Positions 50,437 through 58,243 of a DNA stretch of 64,000 nucleotides are shown here, in pieces; the first letter of the stretch is position 1, and each line of letters starts with the position of its first letter. Made by a program: the position numbers and the translations under genes. A model generated the notes under the pieces. That model was given only the letters and a program-made list of their open reading frames with translations. It was not told the origin of the DNA and searched no databases. The stretch spans positions 1-64,000 of the forward strand of contig NZ_FOOF01000002.1 in NCBI RefSeq assembly GCF_900113115.1, given 5' to 3'. This DNA is from Duganella sp. CF458 (GTDB taxonomy: Bacteria; Pseudomonadota; Gammaproteobacteria; Burkholderiales; Burkholderiaceae_D).

Positions 50437-51345
50437 TCAGCCGTCGTTCAGGAGGAGCTCGTTTTCGACGCGGGCGCTGCAGGCGCGTACCAGTTGCTTG
50501 ATGGCCCAGGCGGCCAGTTGCTCGGTGCTCATGCCGAGGTGGCGGCTGGCGATGGCTTGCATCAGCGGGATGGAGGCGAACAGCGGCACGACCTCGGCTA
50601 CCGGCATGCTTTGGCGTTCCAGCAGCAGGAATTTGAGCAGGACTTTGACAGCGTATTCCGCATTGCGCTTGGGATCGGCCGACAGGAAGTCCAGGCGGCG
50701 GCGGGCGCGCGACAGTGCGGCGTCGACGTCCTCGAATACGGCGCCATGGCCGGGGATGACAAGCTTTGCATCCAGTCCGGCGATCACGTCCAGGGTGGCC
50801 GCTGCTTCGGCAAATCCTTCATCGCCTTCCAGCTCGGGGAAGATCACGCCGAAACCGTTCTGCCACAGTGCGTCGGCCGATACCAGCACCTTCTCCGATG
50901 GGCAGTAGAAGATCACGGAATGGGCGTGGTGGCCCGGTGCGCCGAGCACTTGCCATTCCAGGTCGCCCAGCGTCAGCGTTTCGCCGGCGCTGATCACGCC
51001 GTCGATGGAAAAGCGTTCGCATTGCTGGCCGGTGGCCTTGAAACTGAGCGCATCCTCGTCCCAGTGCCGCACTTTCTCCGCTTCCGGCTCGGGGATATAT
51101 GTGTCGCAGCCGAAATGCGCCTGCAGCGCAGCGTTGCCGCCGCAGTGGTCGGAGTGCAGGTGGGTGGTGTACAGGCGGTCCAGGCGGCGCCCGTGCAAGG
51201 CGTGCCGCACCAGGTCCAGCGTCTGCTGCTTGTGCGCGACGTAGCCGCTGTCGATCATGGCCGCGTCGTGGCGGCCCAACAGCAGGACATTATTGGAGGA
51301 AAGCCAGCCGCGTTCGAAAACGTGGATGGATGGGTGTAGCTTCAT
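50437..51345 (-). CDS. metallo-beta-lactamase-fold hydrolase
   Basis: 302 residues. The metal-binding motif THLHSDH gives His62, His64, Asp66 and His67; a later APGHHAHS histidine, a VSADALW aspartate and the IPGHG histidine complete the two-metal site. It resembles glyoxalase II/RNase-Z-type hydrolases without a specific assignment. A helical C-terminal region of about 90 residues follows. ATG 51345 lies four bases after the DUF1289 stop, so the two are co-translated. The end reaches to 1 base from the inverted repeat. Confidence 0.9.
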   Translation of the reverse strand: MKLHPSIHVFERGWLSSNNVLLLGRHDAAMIDSGYVAHKQQTLDLVRHALHGRRLDRLYTTHLHSDHCGGNAALQAHFGCDTYIPEPEAEKVRHWDEDALSFKATGQQCERFSIDGVISAGETLTLGDLEWQVLGAPGHHAHSVIFYCPSEKVLVSADALWQNGFGVIFPELEGDEGFAEAAATLDVIAGLDAKLVIPGHGAVFEDVDAALSRARRRLDFLSADPKRNAEYAVKVLLKFLLLERQSMPVAEVVPLFASIPLMQAIASRHLGMSTEQLAAWAIKQLVRACSARVENELLLNDG

Positions 51346-51349
51346 TGCG

Positions 51350-51565
51350 TCAGTCAAAGTCGATCAGTTGCTCACGGCGGCGCAGCTCAGCCCACACGGC
51401 GCGCTTGTAAGCGTCGTCGGCACGCGACCAGGCGACGATTTCGTCGATGGTGCGCAGGCAGCCTTCGCAGAAACCGGTGTCCTGGTTCATCTTGCACAGG
51501 CTGATGCAGGGGGATGGCACGGGCGTGGCCAGTTCCGGCGCGCCTGGCGGCAGTTCAGTACTCAT
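51350..51565 (-). CDS. DUF1289 small cysteine protein
   Basis: 71 residues with the DUF1289 pattern PCxxxC...CxGCxRTxxEI (Cys20, Cys24, Cys33, Cys36), likely a metal (Fe-S or zinc) site. Family members are predicted Fe-S proteins of unknown role. Start ATG 51565 is my choice; ATG 51574 is also in frame and has a slightly better purine stretch. The gene is divergent from the PHB depolymerase-like gene and sits at the head of the MBL unit. Confidence 0.85.
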   Translation of the reverse strand: MSTELPPGAPELATPVPSPCISLCKMNQDTGFCEGCLRTIDEIVAWSRADDAYKRAVWAELRRREQLIDFD

Positions 51566-51681
51566 GGCCGACATTTTACCGCAGTGCGGCAAAAAAGCCC
51601 GGAATGGCCATATACTGATGGGGCACCAGAACAATAAAGAATGCGAGGAGACCACCTGACCAACCAGCCTCCGAGGTGCTG

Positions 51682-52650
51682 ATGAAGCTCGATCGCCATT
51701 GGTTTTCCCGCGCGCTGGACCAATTCGCGCGGCGCCGGCCTGGGCGTCCCGACCCTGGGCAAGCGCAGTTCATCGGCGGCGATTTCGATTGCCGCGCCGG
51801 CAGCCGCAGTTACAAGCTGTACGTGCCATCCTGTTACGACGGCCAGCCCATGCCCTTGCTGGTGATGCTGCACGGCTGCCTGCAAGACCCCGACGATTTC
51901 GCCGCCGGCACGCAAATGAACGCGGTGGCCGAGGAGCGCGGCTGCCTGGTGCTATATCCGGCGCAAACGCCGGACGCCAATCACACCCGATGTTGGAACT
52001 GGTTCAGTGCCCTGGACCAGGAGCGTGGCCAGGGCGAACCCGCCATCATCGCGGCCATGGCGCGCGACGTCATGGCACGCTACCCGGTACTGCAAAGCGA
52101 GGTGTACGTCGCCGGGCTGTCGGCGGGCGGCGCCATGGCGGTCATCGTCGGCACCCTTTATCCGGACCTGTTTGCCGCCGTCGGCGTGCATTCCGGCCTG
52201 CCGTTCGCCGCCGCGCGCGACCTGCCGTCGGCGCTGCTGGCGATGCGGCGCGGCGCGGCCCGCGCGCAGGCGGCCCTGACGGCGGGCCAGCCGGTCATCG
52301 TGTTCCATGGGGACCAGGACCGCACCGTGCACCCGGCAAATGGCGAGGCGGTACTGGCGCAGGGCTTGCGCAGCCATCCGCGGGGCGAACAGGCCAGTCC
52401 TGCCACGCTGGCGGGCCAGGTACCCGACGGCCACGCCTTCACGCTGAAAGCACACTGGCTGGAAGACGGCTCGCCGCTGGGCGAACATTGGGTGATCCAT
52501 GGCGCCGGCCATGCCTGGTCGGGCGGCAGCGCGGCAGGCAGCTACACCGATCCGCGCGGGCCGGATGCCAGCCGCGAGATGATGCGCTTTTTCAGCGCCG
52601 CGAAAAGTGCAGTTTCATCGCCAGCACGCACAGGGCCAGCACCAGGGTGA
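51682..52650 (+). CDS. PHB depolymerase-family esterase (lipase box after the oxyanion motif)
   Basis: 322-residue alpha/beta-hydrolase of the LpqC/PhaZ esterase family. The oxyanion motif HGC is at about 64-66, the lipase box GLSAGG holds Ser147, the Asp is in VFHGDQDRTVHP, and the His in HGAGHAWSGG. This order (oxyanion, Ser, Asp, His) is the type 1 arrangement. No clear signal peptide is seen, so it may be cytoplasmic or exported by another route. ATG 51682 follows a GAGG site. Its 3' end overlaps the convergent SemiSWEET gene by 59 bases. Confidence 0.87.
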   Translation: MKLDRHWFSRALDQFARRRPGRPDPGQAQFIGGDFDCRAGSRSYKLYVPSCYDGQPMPLLVMLHGCLQDPDDFAAGTQMNAVAEERGCLVLYPAQTPDANHTRCWNWFSALDQERGQGEPAIIAAMARDVMARYPVLQSEVYVAGLSAGGAMAVIVGTLYPDLFAAVGVHSGLPFAAARDLPSALLAMRRGAARAQAALTAGQPVIVFHGDQDRTVHPANGEAVLAQGLRSHPRGEQASPATLAGQVPDGHAFTLKAHWLEDGSPLGEHWVIHGAGHAWSGGSAAGSYTDPRGPDASREMMRFFSAAKSAVSSPARTGPAPG

Positions 52651-52855
52651 TGCCGTTGGCGATGATGATCGGCCAGGCATTGGTTTGCAGGCCATACAAC
52701 AGCCACAGAAGCACGCCGAAGCTGAAGATCAGGTACATGCCGGTGGAAATGCCGTCGGCGTGACGCTGGCGCCAGACCAGCAGGACTTGGGGTACAAAAG
52801 CGAAAGTGGTGCAGAAGGCGGCGATAAAGCCGAGCAGGTCAGGTTCAAGCAACAT
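52592..52855 (-). CDS. SemiSWEET sugar transporter (PQ-loop)
   Basis: 87 residues with three membrane helices, the bacterial half-size SWEET. The conserved PQ motif is in FVPQVLLVWRQRHADGISTGMYL, followed by LLWLLYGLQTNAWPIIIANGITLVLAL. Dimers move mono- or disaccharides passively. ATG 52855 overlaps the end of the Cys-rich CWC gene by 11 bases, and the 3' end overlaps the PHB depolymerase gene on the opposite strand by 59 bases. Confidence 0.9.
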   Translation of the reverse strand: MLLEPDLLGFIAAFCTTFAFVPQVLLVWRQRHADGISTGMYLIFSFGVLLWLLYGLQTNAWPIIIANGITLVLALCVLAMKLHFSRR

Positions 52856-53063
52856 CGGGTGGCGTTTCCAGGGTGGCGATATGGGCTCGCAGGCATGCCG
52901 GGCACCAGCATCCCACCGCCTCGGTTCCGGGCACCGGAATCGCCGGCGGCAGGAAGGTGCACCAGCACGGTGTCTCGCCCGGCGCTCCGGTCGGTTTCTG
53001 CCCGGCTGGCGCATCGGCCATCGCGCAGTGGAACGCGGCGCCGCAGCGCTCACAGGTGCTCAT
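52845..53063 (-). CDS. cysteine-rich CWC family protein
   Basis: 72 residues with eight cysteines: Cys4, Cys7, Cys13, Cys33, Cys35, Cys52, Cys54 and Cys57. The CERCG start, PCWC and CWCPAC motifs define the Cys-rich CWC family (PF14375). It probably binds metal, but its function is unknown. The gene's end overlaps the SemiSWEET start by 11 bases, so the two are co-translated. The 123-base gap to argB contains the latter's promoter. Confidence 0.87.
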   Translation of the reverse strand: MSTCERCGAAFHCAMADAPAGQKPTGAPGETPCWCTFLPPAIPVPGTEAVGCWCPACLRAHIATLETPPDVA

Positions 53064-53186
53064 ATCATCAATGCAATCATGCGTATGGGAGATGGCCAGA
53101 CTAGCGGATCAAACCGTAAATTACAACTCGATTGGCCCTATAATGCGCAGCATTGACCTTAAATCTTATTTTCTGGAACCCCCGCC

Positions 53187-54110
53187 ATGACCAACCTGCC
53201 TGTCCACGACCCGGATATGTCCACTGACCTGAGCGGCGTAACGCCCCAAGTCAAGGCCCAGATCCTGGCCGAGGCGCTGCCGTATATCCGCAATTACCAC
53301 GGCAAAACCATCGTCATCAAATACGGTGGCAATGCCATGACCGAAGAGCGCCTGAAGCACGGCTTCGCGCGCGACCTGATCCTGCTGAAACTGGTGGGCA
53401 TGAACCCGGTCGTGGTGCACGGTGGCGGCCCGCAGATCGACAATGCGCTGAAGAAGATCGGCAAGCAAGGTACCTTCGTGCAGGGCATGCGCATCACCGA
53501 CGAGGAAACCATGGAAGTGGTGGAATGGGTGCTGGGCGGCGAAGTGCAGCAGGACATCGTCATGTTGATCAACCACTACGGCGGCCAGGCGGTTGGCCTG
53601 ACCGGCAAGGACGGTGGCCTGATCCGCGCCCGCAAGATGGCCATGCCGGACAAGGAAAAACCAGGCGAATTCCTGGACATCGGCTTCGTCGGCGAGATCG
53701 AGGCAATCAACCCGGCCGTGGTGAAAGCCCTGCAGGATGATGCCTTTATCCCAATTATTTCCCCGATCGGCTTCGGCAAGGATGGCCAGGCTTACAACAT
53801 CAACGCCGACGTTGTCGCCGGCAAGATCGCCGAGATCCTGAAAGCTGAAAAGCTGATCATGATGACCAACATCGCCGGCGTGCAGGACAAGAACGGCAAC
53901 CTGGTGACCGACCTGTCGGCGCGCGAAATCGACGAAATGTTCGCGGACGGTACGATTTCGGGCGGCATGCTGCCGAAAATCTCGTCCGCACTGGACGCCG
54001 CCAAGTCGGGCGTGAACACGGTACACATCATTGACGGGCGAATTGAACACAGCCTGTTGCTGGAAGTCTTGACCGAACAGGCTTTTGGCACTATGATCCG
54101 GTCTCACTAA
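53187..54110 (+). CDS. argB: acetylglutamate kinase (ArgB)
   Basis: 307-residue enzyme catalysing phosphorylation of N-acetylglutamate, the second step of arginine synthesis. The [10 protein letters not shown] phosphate-binding strand, [14 protein letters not shown], and the C-terminal [29 protein letters not shown] are typical. The N-terminal helix (about 10-35) before the kinase core is characteristic of arginine-sensitive hexameric forms, so feedback inhibition is likely. It is alone as an arg gene here and is followed by a tRNA gene. Confidence 0.95.
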   Translation: MTNLPVHDPDMSTDLSGVTPQVKAQILAEALPYIRNYHGKTIVIKYGGNAMTEERLKHGFARDLILLKLVGMNPVVVHGGGPQIDNALKKIGKQGTFVQGMRITDEETMEVVEWVLGGEVQQDIVMLINHYGGQAVGLTGKDGGLIRARKMAMPDKEKPGEFLDIGFVGEIEAINPAVVKALQDDAFIPIISPIGFGKDGQAYNINADVVAGKIAEILKAEKLIMMTNIAGVQDKNGNLVTDLSAREIDEMFADGTISGGMLPKISSALDAAKSGVNTVHIIDGRIEHSLLLEVLTEQAFGTMIRSH

Positions 54111-54149
54111 AATTTTTGGCGGCATTCAACAGCCGCCGAAAACGTGAAT

Positions 54150-54224
<75 letters not shown>

Positions 54225-54230
54225 TTCTCC

Positions 54231-55127
54231 TTAGTAGATACGCTCTACTTTCACGCCACGCTGGCGCAGCAGTTCCGCAACATTCCCCGTGCCGACCAGA
54301 TGCAGAGTGCCAATAGCGGCAAAACTGTGCTGTTCTTTTTTCATCATTTCCACGATGCCGTCGGCCAGCACGGGATTGCGCTCGTCCAGCAACACCTGTT
54401 TCATGAATTTGCCGGAAAAGGTCTTGTCTTCTTCCACTTCGCGCGCCAGTACCTCGAACTTGGCCGCATCGGCGGACGCCCAGGCCTCGACCAGGTCGCG
54501 CGGCTGCACGCCCTGCTTGCTGTCTTCAAAGGTATCCAGGCTGTCTTCCAGGAAGCGGGCCTGATCCTGCGGCGTCATGCGCCCGAACAGCGCGGCCTGG
54601 CCGCCGACCGATTCCAGCTCCACCACGCGCTGCTTGCGGCCATGCGCGGTACGCGCCAGTTGCAGGTCGATGCCCAGTTCCGGACGGTAGCCCAGGGCGC
54701 GGTATTCGCCGATGGTGATCATCATGACGATCAGCCATGGCTTCATCGAGGCCACCATTTCCGGCGCGATGCCGTGTTTCTTCAGCATGCCTTCCAGGCG
54801 CGGGCGGTATTCGGGACGGATGTCGGTCATGGCGCTGCCGGAGCCCGGCGCGTACAGGCCATGTTCGCGCATGATGGCCATCGACCTGGCCGGATCGGCG
54901 GCAGGGTCGACTTCCAGCGCTACCGCCGTGGCGCGCTCCATGGCCTGCGTGACGCGCGGTTCGAGCGGATAAAAGTCAGGAATGCCGACGTGGATGGTGC
55001 CGAACAGCCAGGAGGTATTGCCCGCGTATTCCAGCTTGTACAGCGCACCGCGCGCCGGCGGCGCGGCCGCGGCCGAAAAGCTCAGGCCAAGCAGAAGGCA
55101 AAACATCACTATAATCGTGCGTCGCAT
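54231..55127 (-). CDS. TraB/GumN family exported protein
   Basis: 298 residues with a signal peptide (about 1-22) and the TraB/GumN fold: LYKLEYAGNTSWLFGTIHVGIPDFYPL, LEVDPAADPARSM and FAAIGTLHLVGTGNVAELLRQRGVKVERIY. TraB family proteins share an erythromycin-esterase-like/Tiki-protease fold, with conserved GTxH and GxxHLxG motifs present here (SWLFGTIHVG, IGTLHLVG). I chose ATG 55127 with GGAGAG upstream; the open frame continues upstream but lacks a signal peptide there. It lies 18 bases from the divergent HAD gene and 6 bases from the tRNA end. Confidence 0.87.
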   Translation of the reverse strand: MRRTIIVMFCLLLGLSFSAAAAPPARGALYKLEYAGNTSWLFGTIHVGIPDFYPLEPRVTQAMERATAVALEVDPAADPARSMAIMREHGLYAPGSGSAMTDIRPEYRPRLEGMLKKHGIAPEMVASMKPWLIVMMITIGEYRALGYRPELGIDLQLARTAHGRKQRVVELESVGGQAALFGRMTPQDQARFLEDSLDTFEDSKQGVQPRDLVEAWASADAAKFEVLAREVEEDKTFSGKFMKQVLLDERNPVLADGIVEMMKKEQHSFAAIGTLHLVGTGNVAELLRQRGVKVERIY

Positions 55128-55145
55128 AGTCTCTCCAAGTAGAAC

Positions 55146-55826
55146 GTGAATATTAAACCTTTGGCACCGGTCTGGCTGTTCGACCTGGATAACACGCTGC
55201 ACAATGCTTCGCATGCCATTTTCCCCGCCATGGTGGAGAAAATGAACGCTTACATGGCGCGCGTGCTGGGCGATGGCGAAACGCCCGCCAGTGCGGAGGA
55301 AATCAGTGCCACCCGTGCCCTTTACTGGCAGCGCTACGGTGCCACCCTGCTTGGACTGGTGCGCCACCACGGCGTCGATGCCGCCCACTTCCTGCGCGAG
55401 ACGCACGACCTGCCGGACATCGAGGAAATGATCCGCTTCGAACGCGGCCTGGGCCAACTGCTGCGCCGCCTGCCAGGCCGTAAAATCCTGCTGACCAATG
55501 CGCCGCGCGATTACGCGCGCAAAGTAGTGGGACACATGGGCATCGGCCGCCATTTCAGCGACCAGATCACCATCGAATCGATGCACGTGCATCGCCGCTT
55601 GCGCCCCAAGCCATCGCGCATCATGCTGCGGCGGCTGATGCGCCGGAAGGGCCTGGTCGCGCGCCGGTGTATCCTAGTCGAAGACACGCTGGATAATCTG
55701 CGATCGGCACATGCGCTGGGCATGCGCACGGTGTGGGTGACGCAATACCTGCTGAAGCCGGGGAAAAAACCGGCATGGCTCGATGTCAAAGTAAAATCAG
55801 TTAAAAAGCTGCTGAAATCTAAATAA
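55146..55826 (+). CDS. HAD-family pyrimidine 5'-nucleotidase
   Basis: 226 residues of the HAD superfamily. The nucleophile motif is WLFDLDNTLHNASH (Asp13 and Asp15), motif II is ILLTNAPRDYARKV, and the late acidic motif is CILVEDTLDNLRSA. This is the SDT1-like group of pyrimidine 5'-nucleotidases. The start is GTG at 55146. It is 15 bases upstream of slmA. In other betaproteobacteria the order argB, nucleotidase, slmA is common (from memory). Confidence 0.88.
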   Translation: MNIKPLAPVWLFDLDNTLHNASHAIFPAMVEKMNAYMARVLGDGETPASAEEISATRALYWQRYGATLLGLVRHHGVDAAHFLRETHDLPDIEEMIRFERGLGQLLRRLPGRKILLTNAPRDYARKVVGHMGIGRHFSDQITIESMHVHRRLRPKPSRIMLRRLMRRKGLVARRCILVEDTLDNLRSAHALGMRTVWVTQYLLKPGKKPAWLDVKVKSVKKLLKSK

Positions 55827-55841
55827 ACAGGTCCAAAACCC

Positions 55842-56417
55842 ATGGCAAGTACACAGCCCGGACAGCGCAAGCTGCAAATCCTCCAGGCACTGGCTGAAAT
55901 GCTGGAGCATCCAAAAGGAGAAAAGATCACCACGGCTGCGCTGGCGCGCAAGCTGGATGTATCCGAGGCGGCGCTGTACCGCCATTTCGCCAGCAAGGCC
56001 CAGATGTTCGAGGGCCTGATCGAATTCATCGAGTCCACCGTGTTCGGCCTGATCAACCAGATCGCCGACAAGCAGGCCGATGGCCTGGCCCAGGCGCGCG
56101 ACATCCTGGGCATGCTGCTGCATTTCGCCAGCAGTAACCCGGGCATGACCCGGGTGCTGATCGGCGACGCGCTGGTCAACGAAGATGAGCGCCTGCAGCA
56201 GCGCATGAACCAGTTCTACGACCGCGTGGAGCTGGCACTGAAACAGGCGCTGCGTGCCGCAGCGGCCGAAGGCCAGGCCCATGAAGCTGACGTCAGTGCC
56301 CGCGCCGGGCTGCTGGTCAGCTTCGTGCTGGGGCGCTGGCACCGATACGCCAAGAGCGGCTTCAAATCGAATCCTTCCCAGGACGCCGCCGTACAGATTG
56401 CATTACTGCTGAATTGA
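55842..56417 (+). CDS. slmA: nucleoid occlusion factor SlmA (TetR family)
   Basis: 191 residues. The N-terminal HTH (about 10-55, KITTAALARKLDVSEAALYRHFASKAQMFEGLIEF) and the C-terminal dimerisation region (FGLINQIAD to LLN) match SlmA, the TetR-like DNA-bound inhibitor of FtsZ assembly over the nucleoid. It is coupled to pabBC by a TTGA overlap and follows the HAD gene. In enteric bacteria it is next to dfp-dut; the arrangement here is betaproteobacterial. Confidence 0.92.
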   Translation: MASTQPGQRKLQILQALAEMLEHPKGEKITTAALARKLDVSEAALYRHFASKAQMFEGLIEFIESTVFGLINQIADKQADGLAQARDILGMLLHFASSNPGMTRVLIGDALVNEDERLQQRMNQFYDRVELALKQALRAAAAEGQAHEADVSARAGLLVSFVLGRWHRYAKSGFKSNPSQDAAVQIALLLN

Positions 56418-58243
56418 ACTGCTTGACCTTTGCTTTGCTGGACGACGCTAGCGTCGATCCAGCCACCGGTGCTGGCCGCTCTTCCCGCCTCTACACCGGC
56501 CATCATGCCACCCTGGCCTGCCGCGATTTCGCAGGCTGGCCGGGCGTGCTGGCCGCGATGGGGCAGGCGCTCGCACGCGGCCTGCATGCGGTGCCGGTCC
56601 TCAGCTACGAATTGGGTCACCATATCGTCGGCGTGGAGCCGCGCGCCGCTGCAGCCGGGGCAGCGGCATTGGCACAGGTACTCCTGTTCGAACGCTGCGA
56701 CGAACTGACGCAAGCCGAAGTTGCCGCCTGGCTGGCCGCGCAGGCCGGCCCCGATGCCACGCCCGCAGGCGTAGCGGACATTCGTGCCAATGTCAGCGAG
56801 GCGCAGTTTGTCGACGCCATCCAGCGCATCCGCGACTACATCGCGGCCGGCGACACCTACCAGGTCAACTACACCTACCGCCTGCACTTCGACGCCTTCG
56901 GTTCGGTATTCGCGCTCTACCAGCGCCTGCGCGCCCGCCAGCCGGTACCGTATGGCGCCCTGATCGGCTTCGAAGACGGCCGCGCCGTGCTGTCGCTGTC
57001 GCCGGAACTGTTCGTGCGCAAGGAAGGCGACACGCTGACCGCGCGCCCGATGAAAGGCACCGCCCCGGCGGCAGGCGACGAGACAGAGAATGCACGCCGC
57101 GCCGCCGCCCTGGCAGCCGATCCGAAGAACCGCGCCGAAAACCTGATGATCGTCGACCTGCTGCGCAACGACATCGGCCGCGTAGCCGCCACCGGCAGCG
57201 TTGAAGTACCCAAGCTGTTCGAAGTGACCCGTTTCAGCAGCGTGCTGCAAATGACCTCCACCGTGCAGGCCCGCCTGCGCGAAGGCGCCACGCTGCAGGA
57301 CATCTTCACCGCGCTCTACCCCTGCGGCTCCATCACCGGCGCGCCCAAGAAGCGCACCATGGAAATCATCGCCGAACTGGAGCCCGAAGCACGTGGCATC
57401 TATACCGGCGCCATCGGCTGGTTTGCCCCGGATGGCGACTTCTGCCTGAACGTCCCGATCCGCACCCTGACGCTGCAAGCTATGGAAGACGGCATCCGTA
57501 AGGGCGTGATGGGCGTCGGCGCCGGCATCGTCTACGATAGCGAGCCGCATGACGAATTCGCCGAATGCCAGCTGAAAGCCCGCTTCCTGACCGGCCTGTC
57601 GAACGATTTCGAATTGTTCGAAACCATGTACGCCACACGCGAGGCCGGCACCCGCCACGTGGAACGCCATATGCTGCGCCTCGCGGGATCGGCACGCTAC
57701 TTCGGTTTCGCCTGGGATGAAGCCGCTGCGCGCGCCTACCTCACCCTGGCCTGCCAGGCCCTGCCCGCCGGCCAGCCGCATCGCCTGCGCCTCGCAATGA
57801 ACAGCGCAGGCGCTTTCGCCGTGCAGACTGGCGCGCTTGCGCCGTTGCAGGAGCCCGTGCGCGTGCTGCTGGCCGACGAAGCAAGCGACAGCAGCGGCCT
57901 TTTCCTGCGCCACAAATCCACCATCCGCGAGCGCTATGACGCGGCGTGGAAAGCCGCCGACGCCCAGGGCGCCTTCGACAAGCTGTTCTTCAATGAGCGC
58001 GGTGAGTTGACGGAGGGAGGACGCAGCAATGTCTTCATCCGTGCCAACGGCCTGTGGATAACGCCGCCGTTATCCAGTGGCATGCTGCCGGGCGTGATGC
58101 GCGCGGTGATCCTGGAGGCCTGGAGTGCTCAGGAGCACGTCATCACGCGCACCATGCTGTTCGCCGCTGAAGAAATCGTCGTATGCAACTCGCTGCGCGG
58201 CGCGATGCGCGCGGTGCTGGCGCCCGCCCCTCAGGCGGAGTAG
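56414..58243 (+). CDS. pabB: fused aminodeoxychorismate synthase component I and 4-amino-4-deoxychorismate lyase
   Basis: 609 residues with two enzymes of folate (pABA) synthesis. Residues about 1-375 form the chorismate-binding PabB domain (YIAAGDTYQVNYTYRL, MKGTAPAAGDETENARRAA, YPCGSITGAPKKRTMEIIAELE). After a linker, residues about 400-605 form the PLP-dependent class IV aminotransferase-fold PabC domain (ETMYATREAGTRHVERHMLRL, catalytic Lys in RHKSTIRERY, NERGELTEGGRSNVF). It starts with TTG at 56414 overlapping the slmA stop. The glutamine amidotransferase PabA is not in the window. The end overlaps the GGDEF gene by 13 bases. Confidence 0.93.
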   Translation: MNCLTFALLDDASVDPATGAGRSSRLYTGHHATLACRDFAGWPGVLAAMGQALARGLHAVPVLSYELGHHIVGVEPRAAAAGAAALAQVLLFERCDELTQAEVAAWLAAQAGPDATPAGVADIRANVSEAQFVDAIQRIRDYIAAGDTYQVNYTYRLHFDAFGSVFALYQRLRARQPVPYGALIGFEDGRAVLSLSPELFVRKEGDTLTARPMKGTAPAAGDETENARRAAALAADPKNRAENLMIVDLLRNDIGRVAATGSVEVPKLFEVTRFSSVLQMTSTVQARLREGATLQDIFTALYPCGSITGAPKKRTMEIIAELEPEARGIYTGAIGWFAPDGDFCLNVPIRTLTLQAMEDGIRKGVMGVGAGIVYDSEPHDEFAECQLKARFLTGLSNDFELFETMYATREAGTRHVERHMLRLAGSARYFGFAWDEAAARAYLTLACQALPAGQPHRLRLAMNSAGAFAVQTGALAPLQEPVRVLLADEASDSSGLFLRHKSTIRERYDAAWKAADAQGAFDKLFFNERGELTEGGRSNVFIRANGLWITPPLSSGMLPGVMRAVILEAWSAQEHVITRTMLFAAEEIVVCNSLRGAMRAVLAPAPQAE

